Assembly (NCBI RefSeq): GCF_015644585.1
Contig: NZ_JADOBI010000011.1
Span: forward strand, 62,001-126,000
Length of the DNA: 64,000 nt
Reading direction: 5' to 3'
Source of the DNA: Rahnella laticis
Lineage (GTDB): Bacteria; Pseudomonadota; Gammaproteobacteria; Enterobacterales; Enterobacteriaceae
The notes under the pieces are model-generated. The model did not search any database. It saw only the letters and a list, made by a program, of their open reading frames with translations, and was not told the DNA's origin. This document shows positions 34,514-44,197 of the stretch, one piece after another (positions within the stretch are counted from its first letter, which is position 1; each line of letters begins with the position of its first letter). Both the position numbers and the translations under genes were made by a program.

Positions 34514-36268
34514 ATGGCAATTATGACTAAAAAACCTGGGAAATCGGCGCAATGGGGCGCCGTCTGGCAGCTAATTAAGCCTTACTGGCGCTCAGAAGAA
34601 AAGTGGCGTGCCTGGGGCATGTTAACCACGATTATCATCCTCTCGCTGGCCGGCGTGTACCTCAGCGTACAATTCAACGAATGGAACCGCGTTTTTTATG
34701 ACGCGCTGCAAAACAGAAACTATCCGGTTTTCAAAGCTCAGCTCTTCAAATTTACCTGGCTGGCGCTGCTGTTTATTGTCATTGCGGTGTATCGCGTTTA
34801 TCTGACGCAGGGCCTGCAAATGAGCTGGCGGCGCTGGATGACCGAAGAGTATATGGAGAAGTGGCTGACCAATCACGCCTATTATTACACGGAGTATCAG
34901 CATCAGGTCGATAACCCCGATCAGCGTATTTCCGATGACCTGAATTCCCTGACCAGCGGCACGCTTTCTCTGGTGCTCGGGCTGTTGTCGAGCGTGGTCA
35001 CACTGTTCTCCTTCGTGTTTATTTTATGGTCTATCAGCGGGCCGTTGTCCTTTGCGATTGCTTCCCATGAATTTACGATCCCCGGTTATATGGTGTGGTT
35101 CGCGATCCTTTACGCTGCCGTCGGTTCTGCCATCATCTGGTCGGTCGGTAAGCCGTTAGTTCGTTTAGGTTTTAATCAGGAATGGTTCGAGGCGAACTTC
35201 CGTTTCGGGCTGATCCGTATCCGTGAAAACAGCGATGCGATTGCGTTGTATCACGGCGAGAAAAATGAGCACGACCAGCTGACCGGCAAATTTGATTCCA
35301 TCAAAACCAACTGGTGGTCAATCATGCGCGTCACCCGTCGCCTGAACATTGCCACCAACTTCTACGCGCAGTTTGCCAATATTTTCCCGATTCTGGTGGC
35401 CTCTCCGCGCTATTTCTCCGGTGCAATCCAGCTCGGCGCACTGATGCAGATTTCCTCAGCATTTGGTCAGGTTCAGGACGCATTATCCTGGTTTATCAAC
35501 GCGTTTGATAATCTGGCAAGCTGGAAAGCCACCGTGAACCGTCTGGCCGGTTTCAACGCCGCCATTGATCAGGTTAACGCTCAGCCGCGCGGCATTAAAG
35601 TGGGGCAAAACACAGAACATGCGTTGAAACTTGATAACCTGACGCTGAATCTGCCGGACGGCAGCCCGCTGTTCTGCAACGTTTCTGCGGCCATGAAACC
35701 GGGCGAACGTGTGCTGGTTGCCGGTCCTTCAGGTTGTGGTAAATCCACATTGCTGCGCGCGATTGCCGGTATCTGGCCTTACGGCGCAGGCAATGTTTCG
35801 CTGGCCGAAGGTAAGCGCTATCTGTTCCTGCCACAGCGCAGTTACATCCCGATCGGGACGTTGCGTGATGCGCTGAGTTATCCGGACACTGACCGCGATT
35901 ACACCGACGAGCAGTTGCAGCGCGTGCTGGAACAATGCCGTCTGCCGCATCTGGCGAAAACTGAAGTGCTGGATGACTACGCCAACTGGAGCCAGCGCCT
36001 GTCGCCGGGCGAGCAACAGCGTCTGTCATTTGCCCGCGCCCTGCTGATCAAGCCTGATACGCTGTTCCTCGATGAAGCGACCAGCGCAATGGATGAAGAA
36101 ACTGAACACCGGGTTTATTCGCTACTGCTGAGCGAACTGCCGGAAACCTCGGTAATCAGCGTCGCGCACCGCAGCACGGTGGCGAAATATCATCAGCATT
36201 GCTGGCAGTTCAAAAATCAGGAAAACGGCCCGTGCGGTTTCACCACTTCGGCGATTTTGCCTGAATAA
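34514..36268 (+). CDS. ABC transporter, fused permease and ATPase (YddA/SbmA-type)
   Basis: A 584-aa half-transporter: an N-terminal membrane domain of the SbmA/BacA-like type (LSVQFNEWNRVFYDALQNRNYPVF, RRWMTEEYMEKWLTNHAYYYTEYQHQVDNPDQRISDDL) and a C-terminal ATPase domain. The ATPase has Walker A GPSGCGKST, signature LSPGEQQRL, Walker B LFLDEATSA and the switch His in VAHRS. Such proteins form homodimers in the inner membrane; relatives export or import modified peptides, fatty acids or vitamin B12 analogues, so the substrate is uncertain. An alternative ATG lies at 34523. A very strong terminator follows. Confidence 0.88.
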   Translation: MAIMTKKPGKSAQWGAVWQLIKPYWRSEEKWRAWGMLTTIIILSLAGVYLSVQFNEWNRVFYDALQNRNYPVFKAQLFKFTWLALLFIVIAVYRVYLTQGLQMSWRRWMTEEYMEKWLTNHAYYYTEYQHQVDNPDQRISDDLNSLTSGTLSLVLGLLSSVVTLFSFVFILWSISGPLSFAIASHEFTIPGYMVWFAILYAAVGSAIIWSVGKPLVRLGFNQEWFEANFRFGLIRIRENSDAIALYHGEKNEHDQLTGKFDSIKTNWWSIMRVTRRLNIATNFYAQFANIFPILVASPRYFSGAIQLGALMQISSAFGQVQDALSWFINAFDNLASWKATVNRLAGFNAAIDQVNAQPRGIKVGQNTEHALKLDNLTLNLPDGSPLFCNVSAAMKPGERVLVAGPSGCGKSTLLRAIAGIWPYGAGNVSLAEGKRYLFLPQRSYIPIGTLRDALSYPDTDRDYTDEQLQRVLEQCRLPHLAKTEVLDDYANWSQRLSPGEQQRLSFARALLIKPDTLFLDEATSAMDEETEHRVYSLLLSELPETSVISVAHRSTVAKYHQHCWQFKNQENGPCGFTTSAILPE

Positions 36269-36302
36269 AACCTGACACCACCGTCCTGTGGTTTCGAAAT
36301 AC

Positions 36303-36337
36303 AGAAAGGTTGCTGATGTCAGCAACCTTTCTTTTTT
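36303..36337 (+). terminator. Strong intrinsic terminator after the ABC exporter gene
   Basis: A perfect 14-nt inverted repeat (36303-36316 with 36319-36332, core GGTTGCTGA) is followed by six T. Confidence 0.93.
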
Positions 36338-36388
36338 GTGTGCTGAAACCCATTTCGCGCAGAAAATCAACAGTCTGGTTGGTTCAAA

Positions 36389-36406
36389 TGTATACCTGAC
36401 TATACA
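36389..36406. promoter_or_regulatory. Candidate operator of the GntR/UTRA regulator (own promoter)
   Basis: TGTATACCTGACTATACA is an inverted repeat TGTATA-N6-TATACA, 45 nt before the regulator start. A near-identical site lies in front of the PTS IICB gene. Confidence 0.7.
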
Positions 36407-36450
36407 ATTATCCTTAAGTGACTTTCTTTAAATCCGGAGGTTCAGGTCTG

Positions 36451-37191
36451 ATGAAAATAGATAAAAACTCGTTCACACCGCTTTACCTGCAAATCGAACA
36501 ACAACTGACCGAGAAAATCAGCGCGGGTGAGATCAAACCCGGTGATCCCATCCCGACGGAAGCCGCATTATGTGAGATCTACGGTGTATCCCGCATGACC
36601 GCGCGCAAGGCGGTGGATTATCTGGTGCGCCAGGGACGTGTGGCGCGTTTTCGCGGACGCGGCACCTTCGTCGTTGAACCCGGCGAACAACAGAAAATCG
36701 TCCTGCCGCTCGACCGCCATCTGACCGCCAGCGAAGTCGCGCAGGAAAATAATCAGCGCATCGAAAATCAGGTTCTGGAATTTCGCCGGACGCCCGCCAG
36801 CGACGAAATTGCCCGCGAGCTGAATATCCCGGCGGGAACGGACGTCTATTTCATGATCCGCCTGCGGTTGCTGGGCGATGAGCCGTTCGTGTATGAACAA
36901 TGCTGGATGCGCGCCGATAACCTGCCTGATATCAGCCGCGCGGCGATGACATCGTCGAAATACGCCTATCTGCGATCCAAAGGTTTTCAGCCAGCGGGCA
37001 GCACAAAACTCATTTCCGCCGAACTGCCTTCCAATGAAATCCGCCTTGCACTGAATCTGTCCCGCGATCAGCCGGTGCTGCATTCGCACGCCGTGGTGTC
37101 ATTTACCGACGGCACGCTGTTTGAAGTTTCCGACGTCTACTACAACCAGAAAAACTACAGCTTCAGCGTCCATGCCAAAGTTAAAAGCTAG
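36451..37191 (+). CDS. GntR-family regulator with UTRA domain
   Basis: A 246-aa regulator from the ATG at 36451 (CCGGAGG 10 nt upstream). The winged helix FTPLYLQIEQQLTEKISAGEIKPGDPIPTEAALCEIYGVSRMTARKAVDYLVRQGRVARFRGRGTFV is followed by a HutC/UTRA ligand-binding domain (about residues 95-240). UTRA regulators usually sense a phosphorylated sugar or amino acid. It is tail-to-tail with the PTS IICB gene, 6 nt apart, and both promoters hold the same inverted repeat, so it most likely represses itself and that permease. Confidence 0.9.
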   Translation: MKIDKNSFTPLYLQIEQQLTEKISAGEIKPGDPIPTEAALCEIYGVSRMTARKAVDYLVRQGRVARFRGRGTFVVEPGEQQKIVLPLDRHLTASEVAQENNQRIENQVLEFRRTPASDEIARELNIPAGTDVYFMIRLRLLGDEPFVYEQCWMRADNLPDISRAAMTSSKYAYLRSKGFQPAGSTKLISAELPSNEIRLALNLSRDQPVLHSHAVVSFTDGTLFEVSDVYYNQKNYSFSVHAKVKS

Positions 37192-37197
37192 CGGCCA

Positions 37198-38799
37198 TCA
37201 GGCTATGCCTGACAACTCCGCCTTCACCAGATTTGCCACCTGTTCAACCTGCGGACCATAAATCACGTGAACATCCGTTTCGGTGATCCGTTTCACGCCT
37301 GCCGCACCGGTTTTCATTAACGTGCCGTCCTGCACCTGAGCCATATCTTTGACCTTCACCCGCAAACGGGTAAAGCAGCAGTCGACGGCGGTAATATTTC
37401 CCTCGCCCCCCAGACCGATAATGATATTTTTGGTTTTCTCGCCGGTTCCCTGCGCCGGTTTTGCACGTTCTTCGGCATCATTTTCATCTTCACGCCCCGG
37501 CGTTTTCACCTTCATGCGCAAAATAACCCAGCGGAAACTGAAGTAATAAACCGGCGCATAGATGATCCCGAGGATCAGCGGATACCACCAATGCGTTTTG
37601 CTGCCACCCAGTACGCCGAAGATCAGGAAGTCGATCGCCCCGCCCTGCACGTTTCCGATCATTACATGCAGCATCTGCATCAGTACGAACGAAAGCCCGG
37701 TCAGCACCGCATGCAGGATATAAAGCACCGGCGAGACGAAGATAAAGCAGAACTCGAGCGGCTCGGTGATCCCGGTGGTAAATGACGCCAGCCCCCCCGC
37801 CAGCATCAGCGCTTTCACACGGCCTTTATGTTCGGGGCGCGCGCAGTGATACATCGCCAGCGCGGCCGCCGGTAAGCCAAACATCATGACCGGAATTTTC
37901 CCCTGCGCCAGGAAGCGCGTCGCCTGCTGCGTGACGGCATCCGGAATCATCCCCGGATTCGCCAGCGCGGCATTAAAGATATTCAGCGCGCCGACAATGC
38001 TCTGGTTATCCACCGTTGTCACCCCGCCAATCGGCGTGAAACGCACGGTTTCGTTGATGATGTGATGCAAACCCGTCGGGATCAGCAACCGTTCCGACGT
38101 TGCATAAATGAACGTCCCGATTTCTCCCGTACGGCCAATCAGTTCGCCAACCCACTGAATACCCAGTGCAATCGTCGGCCAGATCAGCGACATAATGACG
38201 CCGACAACCGGCAGCACGAGGATGGTAATAATCGGCACGAAACGACGCCCGCCGAAGAAGGCAATCGCGGTCGGCAACACAATCGTATAAAACCGGTTAT
38301 GCAGCCACATGGTGATAAGTCCGACCAGCACACCGCCCAGCACGCTCATGTTGTAGGTGAAAATCCCCAGCGTGTTGGTGAACTCGGCAGCGTAAATCAT
38401 CGCGTTACTTTCGGTCATGCCTTTTGCGGTGAGCTTCGCAACGGTAATGGTGTCCGGTGTAATCCCCTGCGCCAGCAGGCTGTAATTCACCCCGACGTGC
38501 AGCCCGACAAAGCCGATCACTGCGGAAAAGGCCGCTGTGGCCTTTTCTGCATTGGCCAGACCCATCGCGGTGGCAACGGCAAAAAACAGCGGAAGATTGG
38601 CGAACAATGCGCCGGAAACCTGACGGATAAACCCGATCACCAGCTGCAAGGTTTTCATCTGGGTAAAGGCTTCGCCGGTCACCGCCGGATTCTGTAACGC
38701 GGCCGCCAGCCCTAAGAAGATCCCGGCGGCGGCAATCACCGAGATAGGCGTCATCAGGGCCTTGCCCAGATCGTGAATTTTGCTGCCAAGTTTAATCAT
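37198..38799 (-). CDS. PTS glucose/maltose-family IICB component
   Basis: A 533-aa fused permease: a IIC membrane domain (LMTPISVIAAAGIFLGLAAAL, SVLGGVLVG, GITEPLEFCFIFVSPVLYILHAVLTG) and a C-terminal IIB domain with the phosphorylated Cys in ITAVDCCFTRLRV. It resembles MalX and the alpha-glucoside IICB proteins. The system lacks its own IIA here, so it presumably uses the glucose IIA (Crr), as MalX-type proteins do. No phospho-glycosidase is adjacent, so the sugar is not known. Its promoter carries an operator shared with the GntR/UTRA gene. Confidence 0.9.
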   Translation of the reverse strand: MIKLGSKIHDLGKALMTPISVIAAAGIFLGLAAALQNPAVTGEAFTQMKTLQLVIGFIRQVSGALFANLPLFFAVATAMGLANAEKATAAFSAVIGFVGLHVGVNYSLLAQGITPDTITVAKLTAKGMTESNAMIYAAEFTNTLGIFTYNMSVLGGVLVGLITMWLHNRFYTIVLPTAIAFFGGRRFVPIITILVLPVVGVIMSLIWPTIALGIQWVGELIGRTGEIGTFIYATSERLLIPTGLHHIINETVRFTPIGGVTTVDNQSIVGALNIFNAALANPGMIPDAVTQQATRFLAQGKIPVMMFGLPAAALAMYHCARPEHKGRVKALMLAGGLASFTTGITEPLEFCFIFVSPVLYILHAVLTGLSFVLMQMLHVMIGNVQGGAIDFLIFGVLGGSKTHWWYPLILGIIYAPVYYFSFRWVILRMKVKTPGREDENDAEERAKPAQGTGEKTKNIIIGLGGEGNITAVDCCFTRLRVKVKDMAQVQDGTLMKTGAAGVKRITETDVHVIYGPQVEQVANLVKAELSGIA

Positions 38800-38857
38800 C
38801 TGAAATCCCTCAATTGGGTGGCTAAAAATAAGCCGTTAATTGAGTTAAGTCACAGAA

Positions 38858-38875
38858 TGTATAGTTGTATAGACA
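38858..38875. promoter_or_regulatory. Candidate GntR/UTRA operator in front of the PTS IICB gene
   Basis: On the minus strand TGTCTATACAACTATACA has the layout TGTCTA-N6-TATACA and matches the site at 36389-36406 apart from one arm base and part of the spacer. It lies 59 nt upstream of the IICB start. Confidence 0.7.
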
Positions 38876-38953
38876 TAGAAGTCAGGAGTATGAAAGGGAT
38901 CACAGTTTTGCGGGAAGAAAACGGGCGGGGTCAGACGTGTAAAAGATGCAAAT

Positions 38954-38996
38954 CAACCGGAAACATACGCTAAAAAGCGGGGGTATGTTCCGGTTG
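38954..38996. terminator. Long hairpin downstream of the BhsA/YhcN gene
   Basis: The arms 38954-38968 and 38983-38996 (CAACCGGAA...GTATG / CATAC...TCCGGTTG type) pair with one bulged base. On the minus strand only a modest T-rich stretch follows. Confidence 0.6.
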
Positions 38997-39019
38997 AAGG
39001 TGAGTTTGCAGGGCGAAGC

Positions 39020-39283
39020 TTACTTGTAAACCTCCGCCGTGGCATTGACGCGGTTTGCTTCATCCGCGGCGATAACCACATAATAATTACCGCCCTTTTC
39101 ATCTGCCAGACGCGAAAGTTCCGCTTTCGCATCCATCGGTGAGGACGTCACACCCGACGTATCCACCCGGCCTATTTTCTCGTATTCCTTTGCCTGCTCG
39201 CGGGTAATTTCCTGCGCGGCCATCGCGCCAAACGAGAAAGTGCCCAGTAATACGGCTGCTGCTGCTACTTTTAAAGTCTTCAT
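39020..39283 (-). CDS. BhsA/YhcN-family (DUF1471) periplasmic protein
   Basis: An 87-aa exported protein: signal peptide MKTLKVAAAAVLLGTFSFGAMA, then the DUF1471 core with ELSRLADEKGGNYYVVIAADEANRVNATAEVYK, the typical ending of BhsA/YhcN/YahO proteins. These small proteins respond to acid, oxidative and biofilm-related stress. I chose the ATG at 39283 because AGGAG ends 5 nt upstream; upstream GTG and ATG codons at 39289 and 39286 are too close to it. Confidence 0.88.
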   Translation of the reverse strand: MKTLKVAAAAVLLGTFSFGAMAAQEITREQAKEYEKIGRVDTSGVTSSPMDAKAELSRLADEKGGNYYVVIAADEANRVNATAEVYK

Positions 39284-39425
39284 CATCACTCCTTTTGATT
39301 GGCCTGAAGGCTTAGTAAAACTGGTTTTATTATTACCATGAATTATAAGAGCAGCAAGTAAACCGAAGTAAAGTTATATGCTTTATCTATTGGTTATGTC
39401 GGAGAAGTGAAGGGAAAGTAAAGGC

Positions 39426-39453
39426 AAAAAAAAGCCCACATCGGACTGTGGGC
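39426..39453 (-). terminator. Minus-strand terminator without an assigned gene
   Basis: GCCCACA (39434-39440) pairs with TGTGGGC (39447-39453), and eight A on the plus strand give a U-run on the minus strand. No minus-strand gene ends here, so it either ends an unannotated small RNA or insulates the BhsA-like gene. Confidence 0.75.
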
Positions 39454-39859
39454 ACGGGGGTTGCAACTGGCCGTCGTTCAGTACGGCTGGCAACAAGCAA
39501 ATGTGAGAACTGCTCGCTCTCGGGTCTTAAGGTAACGGCAGACCGGCAGAACCTTCAGCCTTTTCTGGTAAACGGCAGGTTAAAATGTATAAATTTGTTT
39601 GATCCAGATCACACTTCGCCGCGCTACAACAATTCATTTACGTTCAGACGATTCTGCTGAAAATCCCGCTTAAGCCTTATTGGTTAGTTTGCTAAGTAAC
39701 AAATAACCTGCCCTTTGCGACTGCACGAAAAGATTAAAACCTCAATGATACAAGGGGTTATGCCGCAACATTTACCTTCCATTTTGAAACATCGCAACAT
39801 GCGTCATGACAATAACCTTACACAGCGAATTGTGGCGCTCTCGTATAGTGGGGGACTTG

Positions 39860-39879
39860 TTGAGAACGGTTATTCTCAA
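39860..39879. promoter_or_regulatory. Palindromic operator candidate of the AcrA-like operon
   Basis: TTGAGAACGGTTATTCTCAA has perfect 7-bp arms (TTGAGAA/TTCTCAA) spaced by 6 nt. It falls between a TATAGT -10-like element and the AcrA-like start at 39902, a place typical for a repressor site. Confidence 0.6.
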
Positions 39880-39901
39880 TTCCCCAAAAAGAGTGAATTC
39901 T

Positions 39902-41035
39902 ATGCGCCTGAAGTTTCTTTCTGTCAGTACGGTTGTACTGCTTTCCGCATGTGATGGTTCCGCCGGTTCTGCCTCTCCGGCGGCACAAGTGCCTGCGGTC
40001 AATGTCGTCACTCTGCACAGCCAGCCCGTCACGTTAACCACCCGCCTGCCCGGCCGCACAACCGCGGTGCGCAGCGCCGAAGTTCGTCCGCAGGTCAGCG
40101 GCGTAATCCAGAAACGTCTGTTTGTGGAAGGTAGCGAAGTCAAAGCCGGTCAGCAGCTTTATCAGATTGATCCGTCAACCTATCAGGCGGCCTATGACCG
40201 CGCGATGGCGACATGGAAAAGCGCCGATGCCACCGCGCGCCGCTACAAACCGCTGGTCGAAGCGCAGGCAGTCAGCCGTCAGCAGTATGACGACGCCGTA
40301 GCCGCCGAGCGCGAAGCCGCCGCCGATGTCGAAACGGCCCGCGTGAATCTGCAATACACCAAAGTTTACGCGCCGATTTCCGGCCACATTGGCCGTTCGC
40401 TGTCGACCGAAGGTGCGCTCGTCACCAGCGGCCAGACGGCGTATCTGACCACGATTGACCAGCTGAATCCTATCTACGTGGACGTCAGTGAATCCTCACA
40501 GGATTTGCTCAAACTGCGTCGCGCGCTGGCTTCCGGCAAATTGCAGTCCGCCGGTGAAAACGCCGCACAGGCCAATCTGACGCTGGAAGATGGCAGCAAA
40601 TACGCCTTGCCGGGCAAACTGGAATTCTCAGAAGTGACGGTTTCGCAAAGCACCGGTTCCGTGACGCTGCGCGCCTCATTCCCGAATCCGCATGACGAAT
40701 TACTGCCGGGCATGTTTGTTCACGCCGAGCTGCAACAGGGCGTGGATGACAAAGGGATCCTCGTGCCGCAGGAAGCGATCATGCACGACGTGAAAGGCGC
40801 ACCGTACGTTTACGTGGTGAAAGCCGATAACACCGTCGAGCAGCGTTCCATCACCACCGGCCAGATGATGAATGGCTACTGGCTGGCAAATCAGGGGCTG
40901 AACGACGGCGATAAAGTGATCACCGACGGATTACAAAACGTCAGAGCGGGCGCAAAAGTTAATGCCACCGAGCGCCCGGCCAGCGCCCCTGCCGCACAGG
41001 CTAATCTCGCGATGACCGATCCTTCCGCGCAATAA
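39902..41035 (+). CDS. RND efflux periplasmic adaptor (AcrA/MexA-type)
   Basis: Periplasmic membrane-fusion subunit that joins the RND pump to the outer-membrane channel. From the ATG at 39902 the protein is 377 aa with lipobox LLSAC. It shows the AcrA-type run VTLTTRLPGRTTAVRSAEVRPQVSGVIQKRLFVEGSEVKAGQQLYQIDPSTYQAAYDRA, a helical hairpin, VYAPISGHIGRSLSTEGALVTSGQ and LLPGMFVHAELQQG. The frame extends to 39806, but the palindrome and -10 lie in that stretch. It is followed after 12 nt by the pump gene. No acrR/mexR-type regulator is adjacent. Confidence 0.93.
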   Translation: MRLKFLSVSTVVLLSACDGSAGSASPAAQVPAVNVVTLHSQPVTLTTRLPGRTTAVRSAEVRPQVSGVIQKRLFVEGSEVKAGQQLYQIDPSTYQAAYDRAMATWKSADATARRYKPLVEAQAVSRQQYDDAVAAEREAAADVETARVNLQYTKVYAPISGHIGRSLSTEGALVTSGQTAYLTTIDQLNPIYVDVSESSQDLLKLRRALASGKLQSAGENAAQANLTLEDGSKYALPGKLEFSEVTVSQSTGSVTLRASFPNPHDELLPGMFVHAELQQGVDDKGILVPQEAIMHDVKGAPYVYVVKADNTVEQRSITTGQMMNGYWLANQGLNDGDKVITDGLQNVRAGAKVNATERPASAPAAQANLAMTDPSAQ

Positions 41036-41047
41036 CGGGTGAGCTGA

Positions 41048-44000
41048 ATGTCTACTTTCTTTATTAACCGTCCCATATTCGCCTGGGTTGTCGCTATCGT
41101 CATCATGATCGCCGGTGCGCTGTCGATCATGCAGCTGCCGATCAACCAGTACCCGAATATTGCCCCACCGGCGATTTCCGTCAGCGTCACCTATCCGGGT
41201 GCTTCGGCAGAAACCGCGCAGAATACCGTCGTCCAGGTTATCGAACAGCAACTTAACGGGCTGGATAACCTGCGTTACATCGAATCGCAAAGTAACAGCG
41301 ACGGCAGTGCCACGATTATCGCCACCTTCGATCAGGGGACTAACCCGGATATCGCGCAGGTTCAGGTGCAGAACAAAGTGTCTCTGGCCGAATCGCAGTT
41401 GCCGACCGAAGTGGTCAATCAGGGTATCCGTATTGCCAAATATCAGGCCAACTTCATGCTGCTGGTCAGCCTGATTTCGACCGATGGCAAAATGAGTAAC
41501 TCGGACCTGAGTAACCTGCTGGTCACCAAACTGGAAGACCCGATTGTCCGTACCAAAGGCGTCGGCGACTTCCTGGTGCTCGGTTCAGAATACGCGATGC
41601 GTATCTGGTTAGATCCGGCGAAGCTCTATAAATATCAGCTGATCCCAAGTGATGTCAGCGCGGCCATTGAAGCGCAAAACGTGCAGGTTTCTTCCGGTTC
41701 TCTCGGCGGATTACCGACGGTGAAAGACAGCAAAGTTAGCGCCACCATCATTGGTAAAACGCGTTTTGACAGCATCAGCCAGTTCAAAAATGTGCTGCTC
41801 AAAGTGAATGCCGACGGTTCTCAGGTGCGCCTGAGTGATGTCGGGAATGTGGATCTGGGGCCGGAAAGTTACTCCATTTCCTCCACCTTTAACGGCAGAC
41901 CGTCAACCGCCATCGCCCTGCGTCTGGCGAGCGGCGCGAACGTGCTTGATACCGATAAAGCCGTTAAAGCCACGGTCGCCGGGCTGGAATCATCCCTGCC
42001 TGCGGGCGTGAAAGTAGAATTCCCGTACCAGACCGCGCCGGTGGTCAGCGCCTCCATTGAAGAAGTGGTGAAAACGCTGATCGAAGCCATCGTGCTGGTG
42101 TTCTGCGTCATGCTGCTGTTCCTGCAAAACCTGCGCGCCACGCTGGTCACCACGCTGGTGGTACCGGTCGTTCTGCTCGGGACGTTCGGCATTCTGGCCG
42201 CCGCGGGGTATTCCATTAACACCCTGACAATGTTCGGGATGGTGCTGGCGATAGGCCTGCTGGTGGATGATGCCATCGTGGTGGTGGAAAACGTCGAACG
42301 TGTGATGACGGAAGAAAAGTTATCGCCAAAAGAAGCCACGATTAAGTCGATGAAACAGATTCAGGGCGCCCTGTTCGGGATCGCGCTGGTGCTGTCGGCG
42401 GTATTAGTGCCGATGGCGTTCTTCGGCGGTTCAACCGGCATCATCTACCGTCAGTTCTCGATTACCATTGTTTCCGCGATGGCGCTTTCGGTTCTGATGG
42501 CACTGATTTTCACCCCGGCGCTGTGTGCCACCATCATCAAACACAACGACGAAGAGAAATCGCAGAAAGGCTTCGCCGGCTGGTTTAACCGTAATTTCGA
42601 CAAAGGCGCGATGCATTACACCCGCGCCGTCGGCACGGTCATCTCCCGCCGTCGTCTGTTTATGCTGATTTACCTGCTGATTGTGGTTGCCACCGGGTTT
42701 ATGTTTACCCGCGTGCCGACAACATTCCTGCCGGATGAAGATCAGGGCGTCATGCTGATTCAGGCCACGTTGCCGGCCAACGCCTCATCACAACGTACGC
42801 AGGAAGTGCTCGATAACGTCCGCGAATACCTGATGGATAAAGAAGGCGGGATTGTCTCGTCGGTGTTCACCGCCAACGGCTTCAGCTTCGCCGGTCGCGG
42901 GCAGAACGTCGGCATTGCGTTCGTCCAGCTGAAAAACTGGGCACAACGTCCGGACGCCGCGCAGAAAGTCCAGGCGCTGGCGGGCCGTGCGATGGGACAT
43001 TTCGCCACCATCAAAGATGCCCGCGTGTTTGCCTTCGTACCGCCTGCGGTGATGGAGCTGGGTAACGCCACCGGTTTCGACTTCTTCCTTCAGGACACCA
43101 ACGGCAAGGGGCACGAAGCCCTGATGGCCGCGCGTAACCAGTTCCTGCAAATGGCGTCGCAGGATAAACGCCTGACCGCCGTTCGCCCGAACGGAATGGA
43201 AGACGAACCGCAATACCAGCTGGAAATCGACGACGAACGCGCGCAGGCGCTGGGTCTGAGCCTCGACGACATCAACAACACGCTGTCAGCGGCCTGGGGT
43301 TCGGCGTACGTGAACCAGTTCATGTACAACAACCGCGTGAAGCGCGTTTACATCCAGGGCAAGGCGGCGTCCCGCGTTACGCCTGAGGATCTGAACAACT
43401 GGTATTTCCGTAATACCAGCGGCGATATGGTGCCGTGGAGCGCTTTCGGCAGCGGTAAATGGGTTTACGGCTCACCGCGTTACGAGCGTTTCAACGGGGT
43501 TTCCTCGGTGGAACTGATGGGCGCACCGGCACCGGGCTACAGCTCGGGCGATGCCAACGAAGCCGTCATGGAAATCGCCGCCAAACTGCCGCAGGGCTAC
43601 AAAGTGGCGTGGCACGGCCTGAGTTATGAAGAAAAGCTCTCCGGCTCGCAAACGCCGGCGCTCTACACCCTGTCTCTCATCGTGGTATTCCTGTGTCTGG
43701 CCGCGTTGTATGAAAGCTGGTCGATTCCGTTCTCAGTTCTGCTGGTGGTTCCGCTGGGGATCCTCGGGACGATCGGCGCGGTGTTGCTGCGCGGATTATC
43801 CAACGACGTCTTCTTCCAGGTCGGGCTGTTAACCACCGTCGGGCTGGCGGCGAAGAACGCCATATTGATTGTCGAATTCGCCAAAGAGCTGCACGAGAAA
43901 GAGGGAATGTCGATTATTGATGCCGCCGTGGAGGCCGCCAAGCTGCGTATCCGCCCGATCATCATGACCTCGATGGCCTTTATTCTCGGCGTATTCCCGC

Positions 44001-44197
44001 TGACGATTTCCAGCGGGGCGGGTGCAGGCAGCCAGCACTCTATTGGTACAGCGGTGGTAGGCGGCATGATCACCGCCACCTTCCTGGCGATTTTCTTCGT
44101 CCCGATGTTCTACGTGACGGTGGTAAACCTGTTCACGCGCAAATCAAAGAAACAAGACAAGGCGCTTCCGGCGACTGAGGCAACACACCATGAATAA
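41048..44197 (+). CDS. RND efflux pump inner-membrane subunit (AcrB/MexB-type, HAE1)
   Basis: A 1049-aa proton-driven multidrug exporter of the HAE1 class: [61 protein letters not shown] at the start and [23 protein letters not shown] with the two essential TM4 Asp residues. The porter domains and [23 protein letters not shown] in TM10 follow. It is close to AcrB in length and motif content. It forms a trimer and exports dyes, antibiotics and detergents in known relatives. Its end overlaps the outer-membrane factor gene by 8 nt, so all three subunits are coupled. Confidence 0.95.
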   Translation: MSTFFINRPIFAWVVAIVIMIAGALSIMQLPINQYPNIAPPAISVSVTYPGASAETAQNTVVQVIEQQLNGLDNLRYIESQSNSDGSATIIATFDQGTNPDIAQVQVQNKVSLAESQLPTEVVNQGIRIAKYQANFMLLVSLISTDGKMSNSDLSNLLVTKLEDPIVRTKGVGDFLVLGSEYAMRIWLDPAKLYKYQLIPSDVSAAIEAQNVQVSSGSLGGLPTVKDSKVSATIIGKTRFDSISQFKNVLLKVNADGSQVRLSDVGNVDLGPESYSISSTFNGRPSTAIALRLASGANVLDTDKAVKATVAGLESSLPAGVKVEFPYQTAPVVSASIEEVVKTLIEAIVLVFCVMLLFLQNLRATLVTTLVVPVVLLGTFGILAAAGYSINTLTMFGMVLAIGLLVDDAIVVVENVERVMTEEKLSPKEATIKSMKQIQGALFGIALVLSAVLVPMAFFGGSTGIIYRQFSITIVSAMALSVLMALIFTPALCATIIKHNDEEKSQKGFAGWFNRNFDKGAMHYTRAVGTVISRRRLFMLIYLLIVVATGFMFTRVPTTFLPDEDQGVMLIQATLPANASSQRTQEVLDNVREYLMDKEGGIVSSVFTANGFSFAGRGQNVGIAFVQLKNWAQRPDAAQKVQALAGRAMGHFATIKDARVFAFVPPAVMELGNATGFDFFLQDTNGKGHEALMAARNQFLQMASQDKRLTAVRPNGMEDEPQYQLEIDDERAQALGLSLDDINNTLSAAWGSAYVNQFMYNNRVKRVYIQGKAASRVTPEDLNNWYFRNTSGDMVPWSAFGSGKWVYGSPRYERFNGVSSVELMGAPAPGYSSGDANEAVMEIAAKLPQGYKVAWHGLSYEEKLSGSQTPALYTLSLIVVFLCLAALYESWSIPFSVLLVVPLGILGTIGAVLLRGLSNDVFFQVGLLTTVGLAAKNAILIVEFAKELHEKEGMSIIDAAVEAAKLRIRPIIMTSMAFILGVFPLTISSGAGAGSQHSIGTAVVGGMITATFLAIFFVPMFYVTVVNLFTRKSKKQDKALPATEATHHE

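Larger units (their letters stand above)
39284..39901. other. 618-bp intergenic region before the efflux operon
   Basis: No convincing protein gene. It holds a minus-strand terminator at 39426-39453 with no gene in front of it, a TGTGA-type CRP-like sequence on the minus strand near 39596-39616, and, next to the efflux operon, a -10-like TATAGT (39844-39849) and a 20-bp palindrome at 39860-39879. Confidence 0.6.

Noticed and set aside
39004-39030. Partial resemblance to the 24-bp direct repeat of the 46-kb island (GGCGAAGCTT)
   Set aside because: Only a 10-nt core matches and part of it is BhsA-like coding sequence; probably chance.
39715-39954. 79-aa reading frame before the AcrA-like gene
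   Set aside because: It runs out of frame into the AcrA-like gene, crosses the promoter and palindrome, and lacks a ribosome-binding site.
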